Source of the DNA: Microdochium bolleyi
Taxonomy: Eukaryota > Ascomycota > Sordariomycetes > Xylariales > Microdochiaceae
Length of the DNA stretch: 64,000 nt
NCBI GenBank assembly: GCA_001566295.1
Contig: KQ964272.1
Coordinates: 124,001-188,000, forward strand
Direction of reading: 5' to 3'
The stretch's first letter is position 1, and every line of letters begins with the position of its first letter. A program made the position numbers and the translations under genes. This document shows positions 1 through 10,342 of the stretch, piece by piece. Below the pieces are notes generated by a model. That model made no database searches. It saw nothing but the letters and a program-made list of their open reading frames with translations, and had not been told where the DNA came from.

Positions 1-2075
1 CCGCGGCATAAGCAGGATCCGCAGGGGCATGAGCAGGATGATGAGCACGGGGAAACCGATGGCCGCGATGGTGTGCGAAATGGCGACGCAGGCAAGGACG
101 CCAGCCATCTGTAGGAAGATGAACAGGCTGATCTTGCGGCGGGGGATGCTGAGGAGAGGCTCGTCGCGCTGCACGAAGCGCGCCTCGGCGTGGAGGAAGA
201 GGAATTTCTGGAGGATGCCGTTGGATTCGATCGATCCCCACTGCATGACGGGAAACGAGATAGTGTTAGTACATGGACTCGGATTGTCTTCTTGCCTCGC
301 GCTCTGAGTGCGAGAAAGAGTGGATGGAAAGGGGACCAAGGAGTTTAGACATACCCCAACGACGAAGAAGACACCAGCAAACACAGCAGCGGGCATCGTG
401 TGCAGCACCGTGAGAAACGGGCCCGTCATGGTGCCGATGAGCAGCAAGCCCATGAGGAAGTGCGTCATGCGCTGCTCGACAACGGCCTTGGCGCGGACGA
501 TTGGGCGGCGAATGTCTCTAGTATCGCCCCCGGAGCTGCCGTCGCCGTTGACGGGCTCGGAGGTGGGTATGATGCGCAAGTCTGTCTCGTATATCGTGAG
601 GGAGTCGGTATGAACGGGAGCCTACGGTTCGCGATAACATACGTGGTGAGCGAGCTGGCCTGGGATGTTCTTCGGGGTCACTCGGGATAGACGACTTACC
701 TGCGGCACAAGACCATTGGGCATTGGCAACCCCAGAATACCAGCAACGAAGGTTGTGCAGCCGAGGAGGAAGAAGTCCCAGTGGAAGCCCCCAGGCTTCT
801 TGAGGGGATACTGGCGGGCCTGAGCGGTGATACTGCTCACGTTCTGCAAGAGTCAGAGCGATGTCAGTGGAAATCTCCTCATATGAGGTTCGTTGTAGAC
901 TTACGTGGTCGTAGTAGAACAGCAACATCAACAGGAATCCAAAAGGCAATGCCACAAACACCCAGGTGACGTCCAGGTTCCAGAAGTCAATGATCCAGCT
1001 CCGTGACTGGGTGGGCATGAATGGTGCGGTAACGGGAACACGGGTGATGTGCGTTGCCTCGAGGTTGCCTGGGAAGTGCGAGAATCCGACCCAGAAAAGA
1101 GTAGCGAACTGCCAGAGAGAAGTGTCAGCAACTTGCCCAGACCAGGATTGGCAGAGCCCGTAGACACTAGGTGGTAGAGCCTAGACATGTACTTACGACG
1201 TAAGCATAGTCGGCCAGGAAGCCGCGGACCGTGGGGTTCCAGGTGGTTCCCGAGCCGAGATGCTCCAGCCCGTAGACTGTGCCGAAGTACAGAATGGCAA
1301 TAAGACAGGCCAGATATCCCGCCGCTGTGCCTTCATCCCCAAACTCATTAACGAGTTCTTCCACGCCCTTGACTAAAACTCGCAGATCGCATTAGCCATG
1401 AACAGTATCAAGTCGAGCCTAATGGACATGGACATACTGATATAGATGATACCAACATACATGCCGAAGGACTCGCTCGAGAAGTCGGTCACATAGCGCA
1501 TGTAGTCGCAGGCATTGAACACTGACACAAGCCAGTGGAATATGGCGGCCCAGATACCAGTCCAAGCCATGAACTGCGGGTAGATGGCTGCGTCGTACTG
1601 GACGATGATATCGTAGATGGTAAAGTTGAAGAGCGAGATGAGACCCGTCACGCCGACGATTGTGAGAGGCTGCGCGCCAAGCACGCTGAAGACGACGGCC
1701 GCGAGTGCCGAGGAGAAGAGCGCCTCGTTGATGCCGTAGAACTGACCGGTGCGTCGGTACATGTCGAGGGTGTAGGCTATGGCCGGGAGGAGGCTGTGGA
1801 GGTTGTCAGGTAGCTCGCCTTTGCGGGAGAAGTATATGGGGAAGTAGGACTGACTTGACAAAGTACATGCGGATCGTGCTGGCTATTGTCCGGTATGTGA
1901 AGGCGTCGGTAATGTCTGACGGGTAGTAGGGAAGCCGCCTTTTCACATCGTAGTACATCCCACGACATGGATGGAGGATCCTCCAGCGGCGCCAGCCTCT
2001 CCGGACATCAAAGCTGTAGGAGCCTCTGGTCTCCTCGCGTTGGAGCTGCCGCTCGATTGATTCGCCCGACTCCAT
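1..2075 (-). CDS. BOR1: Borate/anion exporter of the HCO3- transporter family (BOR1), 3' end cut by window edge
   Basis: Seven exons can be joined in phase: 2075-1855, 1793-1438, 1372-1197, 1108-905, 843-700, 621-355 and 240 to beyond position 1. They give 536 residues; the C-terminus lies outside the window. The N-terminus has the fungal BOR1 signature GMYYDVKRRLPYY followed by SDITDAFTYRT, and the first splice restores MYFVNLLPAIAYTLDM, the start of the first membrane span. Further hydrophobic spans and the loop FWNLDVTWVFVALPFG are typical of the SLC4-like bicarbonate/borate transporter family. Members export borate across the plasma membrane, and yeast Bor1 also affects vacuolar sorting. 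All introns have GT-AG ends and are 61-133 nt. ATG 2075 was chosen because it is the only ATG ahead of the conserved N-terminus. Yeast Bor1 is 576 aa, so only a short tail should be missing. Family confidence is high; substrate is inferred. Confidence 0.93.
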
Positions 2076-3744
2076 GATGTTCTCGTGGCTGGGGCGAACC
2101 TATGGGTGGGGTCTGGGAGGCTTGAGCCTGTTCTGAAGGAGGGGAGATTATCCAAGGGATTAGGCTCTTCGAAAAGACACGAGCTTCAGAAGACACGGGC
2201 TTGAGGGAATGCCACGAGAGACTATGCACTGGTCGAAAACCACCTTGGTCGTATTCGGTGTGACTGAGATCAAAGAGCCTTGATATAACCTTGGCAGGAC
2301 CCTCACAGTCTCTTGTCGTCAGGGGGAGTGGCCACAAGGACGGGCGAGCTAAGCCAATACCAGTAGTTCATCAAAAGGAAGCGACGGGTCCAAAGGCTCA
2401 CGCTCATCGTCGCATCGTCACATTGCGGGAGATCCCGCCGCTTATGATCGTATTGTCCGCCCGCACAGTCGGTGTCTTGCGTCATCGCGGCGGCGGCTTG
2501 GACGCTTTAGAGTTTGGCGCCGCCACCAGGGGCCTGCCGGCCGCGAGGATCGGGGCGCAGGACTTCATCGCCGGGCGGGACTGCCCCATTGGATGCAGCC
2601 TAATCTCTTTCGCTGCCCAGAGCAGTCCGTCATCATGATTCCTGGCTGCCCGGGCAGAAAAAACTGAATCGTGCACTAGGACCTCCGTCTACCCGGGCCC
2701 GCATTCTGCTGCCCAGCGTCTTCTCTCAGCTGGTGACTAGTGTTAACTGAAGTTCTCCATTTGATGACTCTGATGGCCCTGCTTCTGGTCCAAGATGATG
2801 ACTACTGCTGAAGCCCTATGCATGCTGGCAGGTCTATGTGTCCTATACGATCTCTATTGTAATGTTGTCTGTTTCGTGTTTTCTGTCCTGGCCCAATAAG
2901 AAAATCCGCTTCACGCTGAAACGCGCAAGATGACGCTTCTCTCTTGGAGACTGCCCACATCATCAATAGCCCGAACAAACATCACTGGTTGCCTTTCGGA
3001 GCATCCTGCCCTACCCGAACCATCTCAGTCCGTGCGCCGACCGAACAACCTCGTGACACTCCAATTTCGCGTAAGAAGTGTCAGATGTGCTTCCTCTGGG
3101 TTGCCTGCCCAATATTGCAAAGTGTCCATCTTGACACGCCGACGCCCGCGGCTGTGCCTCCCCTGCACGGATCCTCTGAGGTTCCGACAGCTCGAGTTCC
3201 GTCCGTGTCAAAGCAGATCGTTCGTCCCTCCCTTCACTAGCTTGCTGCTGAAACCCTGCCCGAGACTTGGCTTGGACGTGTTCCGGTTCCCGATTTGATG
3301 TGTCCCGGGTTCATAGTTTCTGCCCGTGGCAGCTCCTACTCCGAATCAGGAGCTCCGACGACACCATCCGCGCGTCCCTGCCCGTGGGCTTTGAGCATCA
3401 CCATCACGGCAGCGTTTCTTGGCACCTTGGCAGCAACAAACACGATGATTGTCAACCACACAAGAGACTTGGCACAAATCAGTCGTTTCCAGCCCAGGCA
3501 GAAAATTTACCTATGTCTGGCTGTCAATACGCCTTCCGTTTCATCTAATATAAAGACACCCACGTCTCTTCTTGGTAGTGTCAAGGGCTACACTGAAGTC
3601 ATGACCGCTCTCTCTTGCCAGCTCCAATTCGCAGTTGTGTAGAGAACAGTCCTTTTTCCTACTTTTGTCCTCCGAGACTCATGATTATACTGATCATTCC
3701 ACTCCTTTACTGTCTTCTTTGGACTGTTCGTCAGAATCGCCATC
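2076..3744. other. Intergenic region between BOR1 and the acyltransferase gene
   Basis: This 1.7-kb divergent spacer must hold both promoters. Short open frames occur on both strands, for example around 2930-3298, but none shows a family motif, a splice-consistent extension or a hydrophobic or signal segment. No tRNA or repeat was recognised. Confidence 0.6.
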
Positions 3745-5928
3745 ATGGAGATGGTACAACTCCCTTCCATGGCTCCACCGTTCTTCGCAACCTCTGCAGC
3801 AGGCCAGCGACGCTCATCATCCCAAAACCCGACAGTGAGCCTCTCACACGACCTGGCAACATCTGAAAGCGGCAGTGACGATGACCTTGACCTTTCACCA
3901 GGCGAGCTGGAAGAGCGAGGCTTGTTCGGCACGCCTCGGAAGAGCAAGACATTTCTGAGGAGAAGATTATTCCAGCGATTTCTATGCAGCATCGGGCACT
4001 GGATATTTGTGTTTCTGCGTGAGCTTGTGCCCAGCTTCTTGCAGGCTTACCTGCCACAGCAGCGCGGTACAGCACGCCACACGGACAACAACACCACTGC
4101 CACGAGCAGGAGCACCCCCTCAACTAAGCCCAATGCTGGCACCAAACTCCGCTCTCTTGACGGCATTCGCGGCGTGGCCTGCCTGATAGTCTTCAACTTC
4201 CACTTCCTCTACCCATACACACGAACCATCACCCACGGCTACCTAGCGGGCAATACCCCGGTTGTCGACAACAACGACAACAACAGCGACAACCACCTCG
4301 ACCTGCAGAACCCCTACATCCACCAGCTCCCGATTCTCTGCCTGACCCACCGCGGCCGAGCCGCGGTCTGCGTCTTCTTTGCCGTCTCGGGTTACGTCCT
4401 GAGCCACCGCTTCCTGCAGCTCGTCCGCACCGGCACGCTCGTCGCCACGACGCAAGCCCACCGAGCGCTCTCCTCCCTGACCCTTCGGCGGAGTTTGCGA
4501 CTGTACCTCCCACCCACGATTACCATGGTAGCCACAATGCTCCTCGCATACCACAGCGCCTTCGAGCCGGGCGCTCGGGAGCTCTACGGCAGCCCGTGGA
4601 CCGTTGACGGGGAGTGGGAGCCGCACCCTTCTACTAGCCACGGGGGCTCGTTCCGCGAGACGCTCACCGTCTTCTCAAAGACGTGGTGGGACTGGAGCAC
4701 GCCCTGGACGTGGGACGCACGGTACATCGAGTACGACCCGCACCTGTGGACGATCCCCATCGAGTTCCGCTGCTCCATGGTGCTGTTCCTCGCGCTGCTG
4801 GCAACCGCACACCTTAGACCGCTGTGCAGGGCAGTGCTACTCAGCTGGGGGACCGCGTACTGCCTCTTCGACGGGCGGTGGGATGTCGCGGTGTTCCTGG
4901 GCGGTGCTGTTGTTGCGGAGGTCCACCTGGTCCTGGCTTCGGTGAGCTCGCCGACCGAGCCATCAGCAGAGGGAGGAAGCGACTATCGCTACACAGACCT
5001 TCCCATACCAAGCAGGACCGTCCCAGCCGCTACCACATTAACTACAGATATATACTCTCCGCCACAGACACCCGCAAACTCCCCGCTTCACTGCCCTCGC
5101 CATCACACGTCGTACATGAGTCTCCCTCCATCACCAACACCACCACCAAGTTTCCACCAACATCAACCGTACCACAACCATAACCACCACAAGCCACTCT
5201 CTCCTACCTACCCATCCTCAACGTTCCTCTCCCCTCAATCTTCCTCCGCCAACTGGATACCCTCCATCTTCCTCACCCTCCTCCTCCTCCTATCTCTATA
5301 CCTCCTTTCCTTCCCAGATTCCCACCCCGACGCGACTCCAGGATACACTTACCTCGCCACGGCCCTCACCCCATCTGCGTACACCGAGGGGCTCGGGCAC
5401 TACCACTTCTGGCACGCCCTGGGCAGCGTCCTGTTCATCATGTCCATCCAGCTCCTCCCTGTGCTCTCCGCCGCCGTTTTCGAGAACAGCGCGGCGCAGT
5501 ACCTCGGCCGCATATCCTACGCGCTGTACCTGTGCCACGGCCCCATCCAGCACTCGCTCGGGTTCGCGACGCAGCCGTGGATCTGGCGGTATCTGGCGCG
5601 GATATATCCCATCGTCATCATCACCGACGGGACGGCGGAGGGGGGGCACGAGGAGGAAGGGGGCCCCGGCGTGGTGAGGGGTGTGCACTGGCACGGCGTC
5701 GACGATGGGTGGGGCCCGACACGGTGGTGTCTGGGTCTGGCGCTGGGTTGGGTGTTCAATCTGGCCGTCACGCTCGTCGTGGCGGATGTCTTCTGGCGGT
5801 ATGTGGATGTAGGATGCGTCAGGCTCGCGAGGGTGGCGGAGGGTGCGATGAAGATGGATCCTCCCCGGGTCGAGCACGCAAGGGAGGCGGGAACAACAAC
5901 AGCTGAGATGGTGGAGGTGGCACGATGA
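3745..5928 (+). CDS. Acyltransferase-3 family integral membrane protein
   Basis: An intronless frame of 727 aa. Residues about 136-152 carry the family start LRSLDGIRGVACLIVF followed by an NFHF segment, whose His is the presumed catalytic residue of acyltransferase-3 (OafA/YrhL-like) proteins. At about 334 comes LWTIPIEFR, the second conserved block, followed by strings of hydrophobic spans to about residue 690. These enzymes move acyl groups from acyl-CoA onto sugars, lipids or small molecules at a membrane; the acceptor here is unknown. Residues about 448-495 form a low-complexity loop very rich in Pro, His, Ser and Tyr (for example HNHNHHKPLSP) that interrupts the membrane domain. The N-terminal 130 residues are hydrophilic and presumably cytosolic. 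The start is the first ATG of the frame. The gene is divergent from BOR1. Fungal genomes carry many paralogues of this family, so no specific symbol is given. Confidence 0.88.
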   Translation: MEMVQLPSMAPPFFATSAAGQRRSSSQNPTVSLSHDLATSESGSDDDLDLSPGELEERGLFGTPRKSKTFLRRRLFQRFLCSIGHWIFVFLRELVPSFLQAYLPQQRGTARHTDNNTTATSRSTPSTKPNAGTKLRSLDGIRGVACLIVFNFHFLYPYTRTITHGYLAGNTPVVDNNDNNSDNHLDLQNPYIHQLPILCLTHRGRAAVCVFFAVSGYVLSHRFLQLVRTGTLVATTQAHRALSSLTLRRSLRLYLPPTITMVATMLLAYHSAFEPGARELYGSPWTVDGEWEPHPSTSHGGSFRETLTVFSKTWWDWSTPWTWDARYIEYDPHLWTIPIEFRCSMVLFLALLATAHLRPLCRAVLLSWGTAYCLFDGRWDVAVFLGGAVVAEVHLVLASVSSPTEPSAEGGSDYRYTDLPIPSRTVPAATTLTTDIYSPPQTPANSPLHCPRHHTSYMSLPPSPTPPPSFHQHQPYHNHNHHKPLSPTYPSSTFLSPQSSSANWIPSIFLTLLLLLSLYLLSFPDSHPDATPGYTYLATALTPSAYTEGLGHYHFWHALGSVLFIMSIQLLPVLSAAVFENSAAQYLGRISYALYLCHGPIQHSLGFATQPWIWRYLARIYPIVIITDGTAEGGHEEEGGPGVVRGVHWHGVDDGWGPTRWCLGLALGWVFNLAVTLVVADVFWRYVDVGCVRLARVAEGAMKMDPPRVEHAREAGTTTAEMVEVAR

Positions 5929-6766
5929 AGATGAAAATTGGTGGGAAGGACGAAAAGGGGCATGCCATCGCTAATGTGCAGAGTGGTGTGCTGGTGACGA
6001 GGATCACCCGCTCGATATGTTTTGTATATTATGGCCTCACAGCATAAAGCCTCCTTCTTTGGCTTTTGTATCACTGTTAGAGAGGATGCACCGAGTCCCC
6101 AAAGGTATTTCTCCGAGCTTCCCGCGTTGTGTTATTCACTATTGTAATTATGTTCTGCTTGACACAATGTGGTGGACCAGTGGATAGAGACTTAGAAGCA
6201 GTGTGGGAACCAAAGAAACCATCTCGAATCAGAGTTGACCTTTCGGGCTTCCTCTTCCCCAGCTCGAGGAATAGTGCTGCACTGAGCGAAGTACTCACAA
6301 GGGGGATCATCACTAGGATGGCCAACGCAAGAGCATGCTTCAGCCCAAAAATCTTTCTCCGATTCAGCATGTAGTGCATGACATGGCACTCCCGGGCAGC
6401 GTAGGAAGCTCGGCTTGGGACAGGCGATGCTCGAGAATGATAGTCACCACCCCGTGCTGTGCCACTTATGAGGAGAGGCAGAAGACCCCTTTCGAAGGCG
6501 CCACTCTATGATTCTATTCATGGTGTGAATTGATGCCTTTGTGGCTTAACACGTAGGTAGTAGAGTCCAATCACAGGACCTGACCGATGCACCTGTCCGC
6601 ACTTCAGGGAAAGGGCGGCTCAGTAGGAACCTTGTGTTGCGCAAGAGACGTAGGCCCTCGAGTCTACCATCAGCTCCCTGCCATCATCTCGGACTCGTAG
6701 CTCGCAGTCACTAGCCCACAGCGGCTAGGCCTCCGTCGTCATATGGTCCTCCTCCACCACAATCCA
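5929..6766. other. Intergenic region between convergent acyltransferase and PRE3 genes
   Basis: About 0.84 kb of shared 3' sequence. On the minus strand at 6379-6077 a 100-codon ATG frame begins with a basic then hydrophobic stretch (NRRKIFGLKHALALAILVM). It lacks a recognisable continuation and could be a decayed membrane-protein fragment or chance. Nothing else is seen. Confidence 0.45.
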
Positions 6767-7857
6767 CTAGTGCCGCACCTCGTAGTCCTCGTCGGGCAGG
6801 TACAGGTGCCTGTCGGCGCCCTTCTTGGTGAGGACGACCATGCGGATGACGCCGCCAGAGCTGCCGTCCCACTTGATGGCCTCGCGCAGCGCGCCCTTGA
6901 CAAAGTCGACGGCCTCGTCCTCCTCCATGTCCTCCTCCCAGTTGGCGTCGCAGTAGCCGTAGATGTAGGTGGAGCCTGAGCCGCCGATCGAGTAGGCCTG
7001 CTTGTGCAGCGAGCCACCCAGCGGGATCGAGTAGACCTGGCCGCCGTGCCGCTCGTCCCAGCCGGCAATGATGAGGCCGGCGCTGTGACATGGGCGAAGT
7101 GGTTAGCCGGACGGGAACGCAGTGCTGTGCAATGTCGTCCGTATGCTTCGCGCGGATTAATCCACTCACCTCAGGCGGTCCTTGTTGCTGTAGCAGATCT
7201 CCTGGAAGATGGCCGCGGCTGTCTGTGTGGTCGGAGGCTTGCCGTTGCGCATGTGGAACATGCCGAGCTGGTACTGTACAATGTCGGCGACGGCCTGTGT
7301 GTCGGCGGCAGAGCCGGAGCGGCAACACCAGATGGTGTCGGCGACCCGGGTGAGCTTGTCTGTTACTCTGTTGGCAATGTAGGCACCCGTTGTGGTTCTC
7401 GAGTCGGCGCCTGTGGTGAGGAGGAAGGATGTCAGCAGGTGGAATGGACGATGGCTGGTTGTAGAACTCCGCGGGGTTGCTCGTTGGATTGTCACATACC
7501 GAGGATGACACCGTCCTTGAAGGTGACCGCCATGCTGGAGGTTCGTCAGTAGTCATATTTCATCGTGTCGCTCGTGGGTCGGAGAGCTGGCTCACATGGA
7601 GGTTCCGAGACTAGAAGGCGCAGACGTTAGTTTTGCTCTCGATTTGAGGGTAAGCTCTGGTACCGGAGCACTCACTTGACCTCGCCCTTCTTTAACCTGT
7701 CCATGTCCACATGGATACCATCTGTAGTGATTGCGAGTCAGCCTCGGAGTGTCGAATCGTCGTGTGTGCCTGCGTGGGCGGGAACGGAAGCGTGCTTGGT
7801 GGGATGGCGGGCAGGCGGCGTACCTTCATTGAGGACACCAGCGTTGCCGAACTCCAT
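6767..7857 (-). CDS. PRE3: 20S proteasome subunit beta-1 (caspase-like active subunit)
   Basis: Six exons: 7857-7824, 7721-7676, 7610-7596, 7534-7500, 7410-7170 and 7082-6767. They give 228 aa. The joined N-terminus reads to ...EVNLGTSIMAV, placing the catalytic threonine at residue 30 after a short propeptide. Downstream are GADSRTTTGAYIANRVTDKL (with the catalytic Asp and Lys), CCRSGSAADTQA, and IGGSGSTYIYGY with GSSGGVIR, all hallmarks of the beta-1/PSMB6 subunit. After autolytic removal of the propeptide this subunit cleaves after acidic residues inside the 20S core. Exon 3 is only 15 nt and encodes the residues around the active-site Thr. All introns are 61-102 nt with GT-AG ends, and the stop is TAG. 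Length and motifs match the family closely. The next gene on the same strand, ERV2, lies about 0.7 kb upstream. Confidence 0.95.
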
Positions 7858-8581
7858 GGCGGCGGTCGTATCGGGTTGTTACTGAGGCGAACGGATCGGG
7901 AGAATCGTGTCTTGGGGGCGGAGATGGGTGAGCTGGGCTTGGATGCTCCTGTGTCGTCGTCGTGTGTGTTGATGGTAATGGAGCTGCCCAGAGTGTCTCG
8001 AGGTGGAGCATTGACGTTGGAGCTCCAGCCTCGAGCTCAAGCAGCAGGCAGCTCGTTGCACGCGTGGGCTGGCGGGCAGGGCGGGGCGCGATTGTCACAG
8101 TAAGCCCGTGCTATCAGCACAGTATGCACTGTGCCGAGAACTGAAGGAGCTAATAATGGAGCAAGCATCTCGATCAGTTCGGAATGCATATTTGAGACCC
8201 AGAGAAGGGTGCAATGTTCAGCGTCTCGTCAGTGAGTAGGCAGTGAACATGGTTGGGGCAGGTTCAATGGGGAGGTCAAAACGCTCATGAACATGCCCAC
8301 CATCCGAGCCAAACGTTTCGATCAAAGAATACCTATAAACTGTGGTGCACTCTGTCACATGGTTCTAAAGATGTCGCTTTGTTTACCCTAGGGTATCCTC
8401 GGAATCCCGGGCAGTCCTAGCCCAAACGCCACACAATGCTGAAATGTCAAGACATGCATGGATCCTACACATAATGGTCACAGCCTTCCCAGGGCAGCAT
8501 TTCAATCTGTTGGTGATCCATGTTAGCCCTCGAGCAAGATCCAGACCCAACTAAACCTCCCGCCGGGCTGCACCTCCTCAA
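7858..8581. other. Spacer between ERV2 3' end and PRE3 start
   Basis: About 0.72 kb holding the PRE3 promoter and the ERV2 3' untranslated region. Open frames reaching into it are extensions of unspliced PRE3 introns. No proteasome-associated control element (PACE) or other site was identified with confidence. Confidence 0.5.
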
Positions 8582-9248
8582 TTATGACTGACCTTGCTTG
8601 AGCTCTGCCGTCCCCTTCTCTTCCCCTTCCTTCTTCTTCTCGTCGCCACACCCGCAATCATAGAAATCACCAATGTTGTTGCAGTCGAATTGCGGCTTCT
8701 TCAGCCTCTTGTTGACCTCGTTGTGCACGAAGCATGCCCAGCCGGCCGCAGTATTTCTCGATGACGTCTGTGGCGGGTATTTCGCGAGCAGGCCCTGGAA
8801 GTGCCGCGCGCAGTCGCCGCAAGGGTAAAGGCGGGCGAAGAGGTGGATGTAGGACTTGAGGGCGAGCGAGTCGTCGTCCGAGGGCTTGTCAGGGAAGCGC
8901 GCCATCATGGTGTGGAAGAGTTTCCAAGAGGCGCGACCGAGTTCGGCTCTGTAAAAAGGCACGAAGAAAAGGGGTCAGTATGGGGGGCCACTGGGTGTAC
9001 AGCTGGGCCGGGAAGGCGTACTTGAGTGTCGCATTCTCTAGCTTGGGAGCGATTACAGCCCCCTTGAGCAGATCTGGTGATATGCCGGCAACGTCGAGCG
9101 TGTCGGCGGCCTTGCCCTGCGATGCGGGCGGCGACGCAGGCTGGTGGTGGATCATGGACGTGGCCGAGCCGCCGAAGGACATCATGAAGGACAGCCCGAG
9201 GAAGCAGGCGACGGCCATGATGACCATCAGCGACACATGTCTCGCCAT
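8582..9248 (-). CDS. ERV2: FAD-linked sulfhydryl oxidase, ER type (Erv2)
   Basis: Two exons, 9248-9022 and 8948-8582, give 197 aa. Residues 1-25 form a signal anchor (MARHVSLMVIMAVACFLGLS), consistent with an ER-lumenal enzyme. The Erv/ALR domain runs about 78-170: GRASWKLFHTM contributes to FAD binding, YPCGDC (Cys119/Cys122) is the redox-active CxxC next to the flavin, and Cys148/Cys165 match the structural disulfide pair. Near the C-terminus Cys174-Gly-Cys176 reproduces the CGC shuttle disulfide known from yeast Erv2, and an acidic-basic tail follows. Erv2 proteins oxidise thiols, pass electrons from protein disulfide isomerase to FAD, and reduce oxygen to peroxide. The signal anchor and CGC tail separate it from mitochondrial Erv1, which has a different Cys layout. 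The single intron (73 nt) joins in phase 2. Confidence 0.93.
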
Positions 9249-9830
9249 GGCGACCGGTCGGCTCGTCGTCTGCGGGCTGCTGTCGTGGTCAAAGACGTGG
9301 GGTGACGGGTGGGACGATGATCTCGCGCGCTGATCGTCGTTGGCGGAACCAGGGGGCGAGCGAGGGAGTGTCGGTCGTCGGGGGTGATCTGATCGGTTGT
9401 TTGAATGCGAAATTTGATACGTGGGGTGGGCAATGACGAGCGAGCGTTGAGCGATGCAAAGGCGAGAAGATAAGAAGAGAGAGCGACGGGGGCGTCGAAA
9501 GGAGCGTTGACGGCGGAATGCGATACGAGGAGGACATGCACGATGTCGTCTGGCCACTTGAAACGAGCGCGAACCCAAAGACGGCAGCTCAGCTCCCTAC
9601 GGGTGCTGTCAGGGTCCTGTAGCCCCACTCCATCCGCTGCATCTGTTCCGCCCGCTTGGCTCAGATCGGAGACGACCTCCCACTTCACTACTTCTTACAG
9701 TAGCATCCACTCGATCAACGTCTGGGTGCCTATTCATAGACCAGCCCTCCATTCAATATGTGATTCTACAAAACTGAATTATACATTCACTCCTCAGCAA
9801 CCCATCATGTCCCCCTCCCGCGTAGCCCCT
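9249..9830. other. ERV2 upstream region
   Basis: About 0.58 kb upstream of ERV2 on the minus strand and 3' of the next gene. Frames here are unbroken upstream extensions of the ERV2 reading frame in GC-rich DNA. No separate gene or regulatory motif was recognised. Confidence 0.5.
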
Positions 9831-10223
9831 CTACGGCTTGGCGAACGGGTTGCGACCGTGCTTGAACTGCACACCTTGCACCAGGATGGCTGATCCCATA
9901 GCCATAGATCCCACAAAAAGCATGGCTCTGCCCAGTAAGAAGGAGCGTTTGTCAACCAAGGTCAACGGAAGCACCGTCGAGGCACAGGGTGAATTCATGG
10001 TCTTTGTCCGCCGCGACAAGATATCCTGCGATCTGGGCCCCCTGGTTTTTCCGGTCACGTCAGTGAACCGTTTAAAGCAGCCAAATCCCTGAGGGTTTGT
10101 CCGCTTAGATTCACCATCATGTAGCCACCAGCCCAGTTTGTGAGAATCATCCCCCATCGCGGCCCCGATCCTCCCCGGGAAATTGAGGTAGATAGTGTTG
10201 TGGCTCATTGTAGTCTGGGCCAT
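9831..10223 (-). CDS. Hypothetical small single-span membrane protein
   Basis: An ATG frame of 130 aa. I do not recognise the family. The last 40 residues look most like real protein: a hydrophobic span FLLGRAMLFVGSMAMGSAI is followed by a short basic tail ending GRNPFAKP, like the single-pass accessory subunits of mitochondrial complexes. The middle of the frame is basic and low in hydrophobic residues. A second ATG at 9998 would give a 55-residue protein of mostly this part (starting MNSPCASTVLP), in a reasonable start context. The true product may therefore be the short form, or the middle may hide an intron. It lies between ERV2 and the thioesterase-like gene, all on the minus strand. Confidence 0.4.
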   Translation of the reverse strand: MAQTTMSHNTIYLNFPGRIGAAMGDDSHKLGWWLHDGESKRTNPQGFGCFKRFTDVTGKTRGPRSQDILSRRTKTMNSPCASTVLPLTLVDKRSFLLGRAMLFVGSMAMGSAILVQGVQFKHGRNPFAKP

Positions 10224-10342
10224 ATCCTAGGGTATCAATGCCCGGTGGGGTTGTGGCAAGCACCATGTTGTACTTGGAGCACCAGTGTCGAGTCCTCGAC
10301 CAGCTAGTTCAGACCTGCTTCCGCTTCGCCAATACTTGCACA

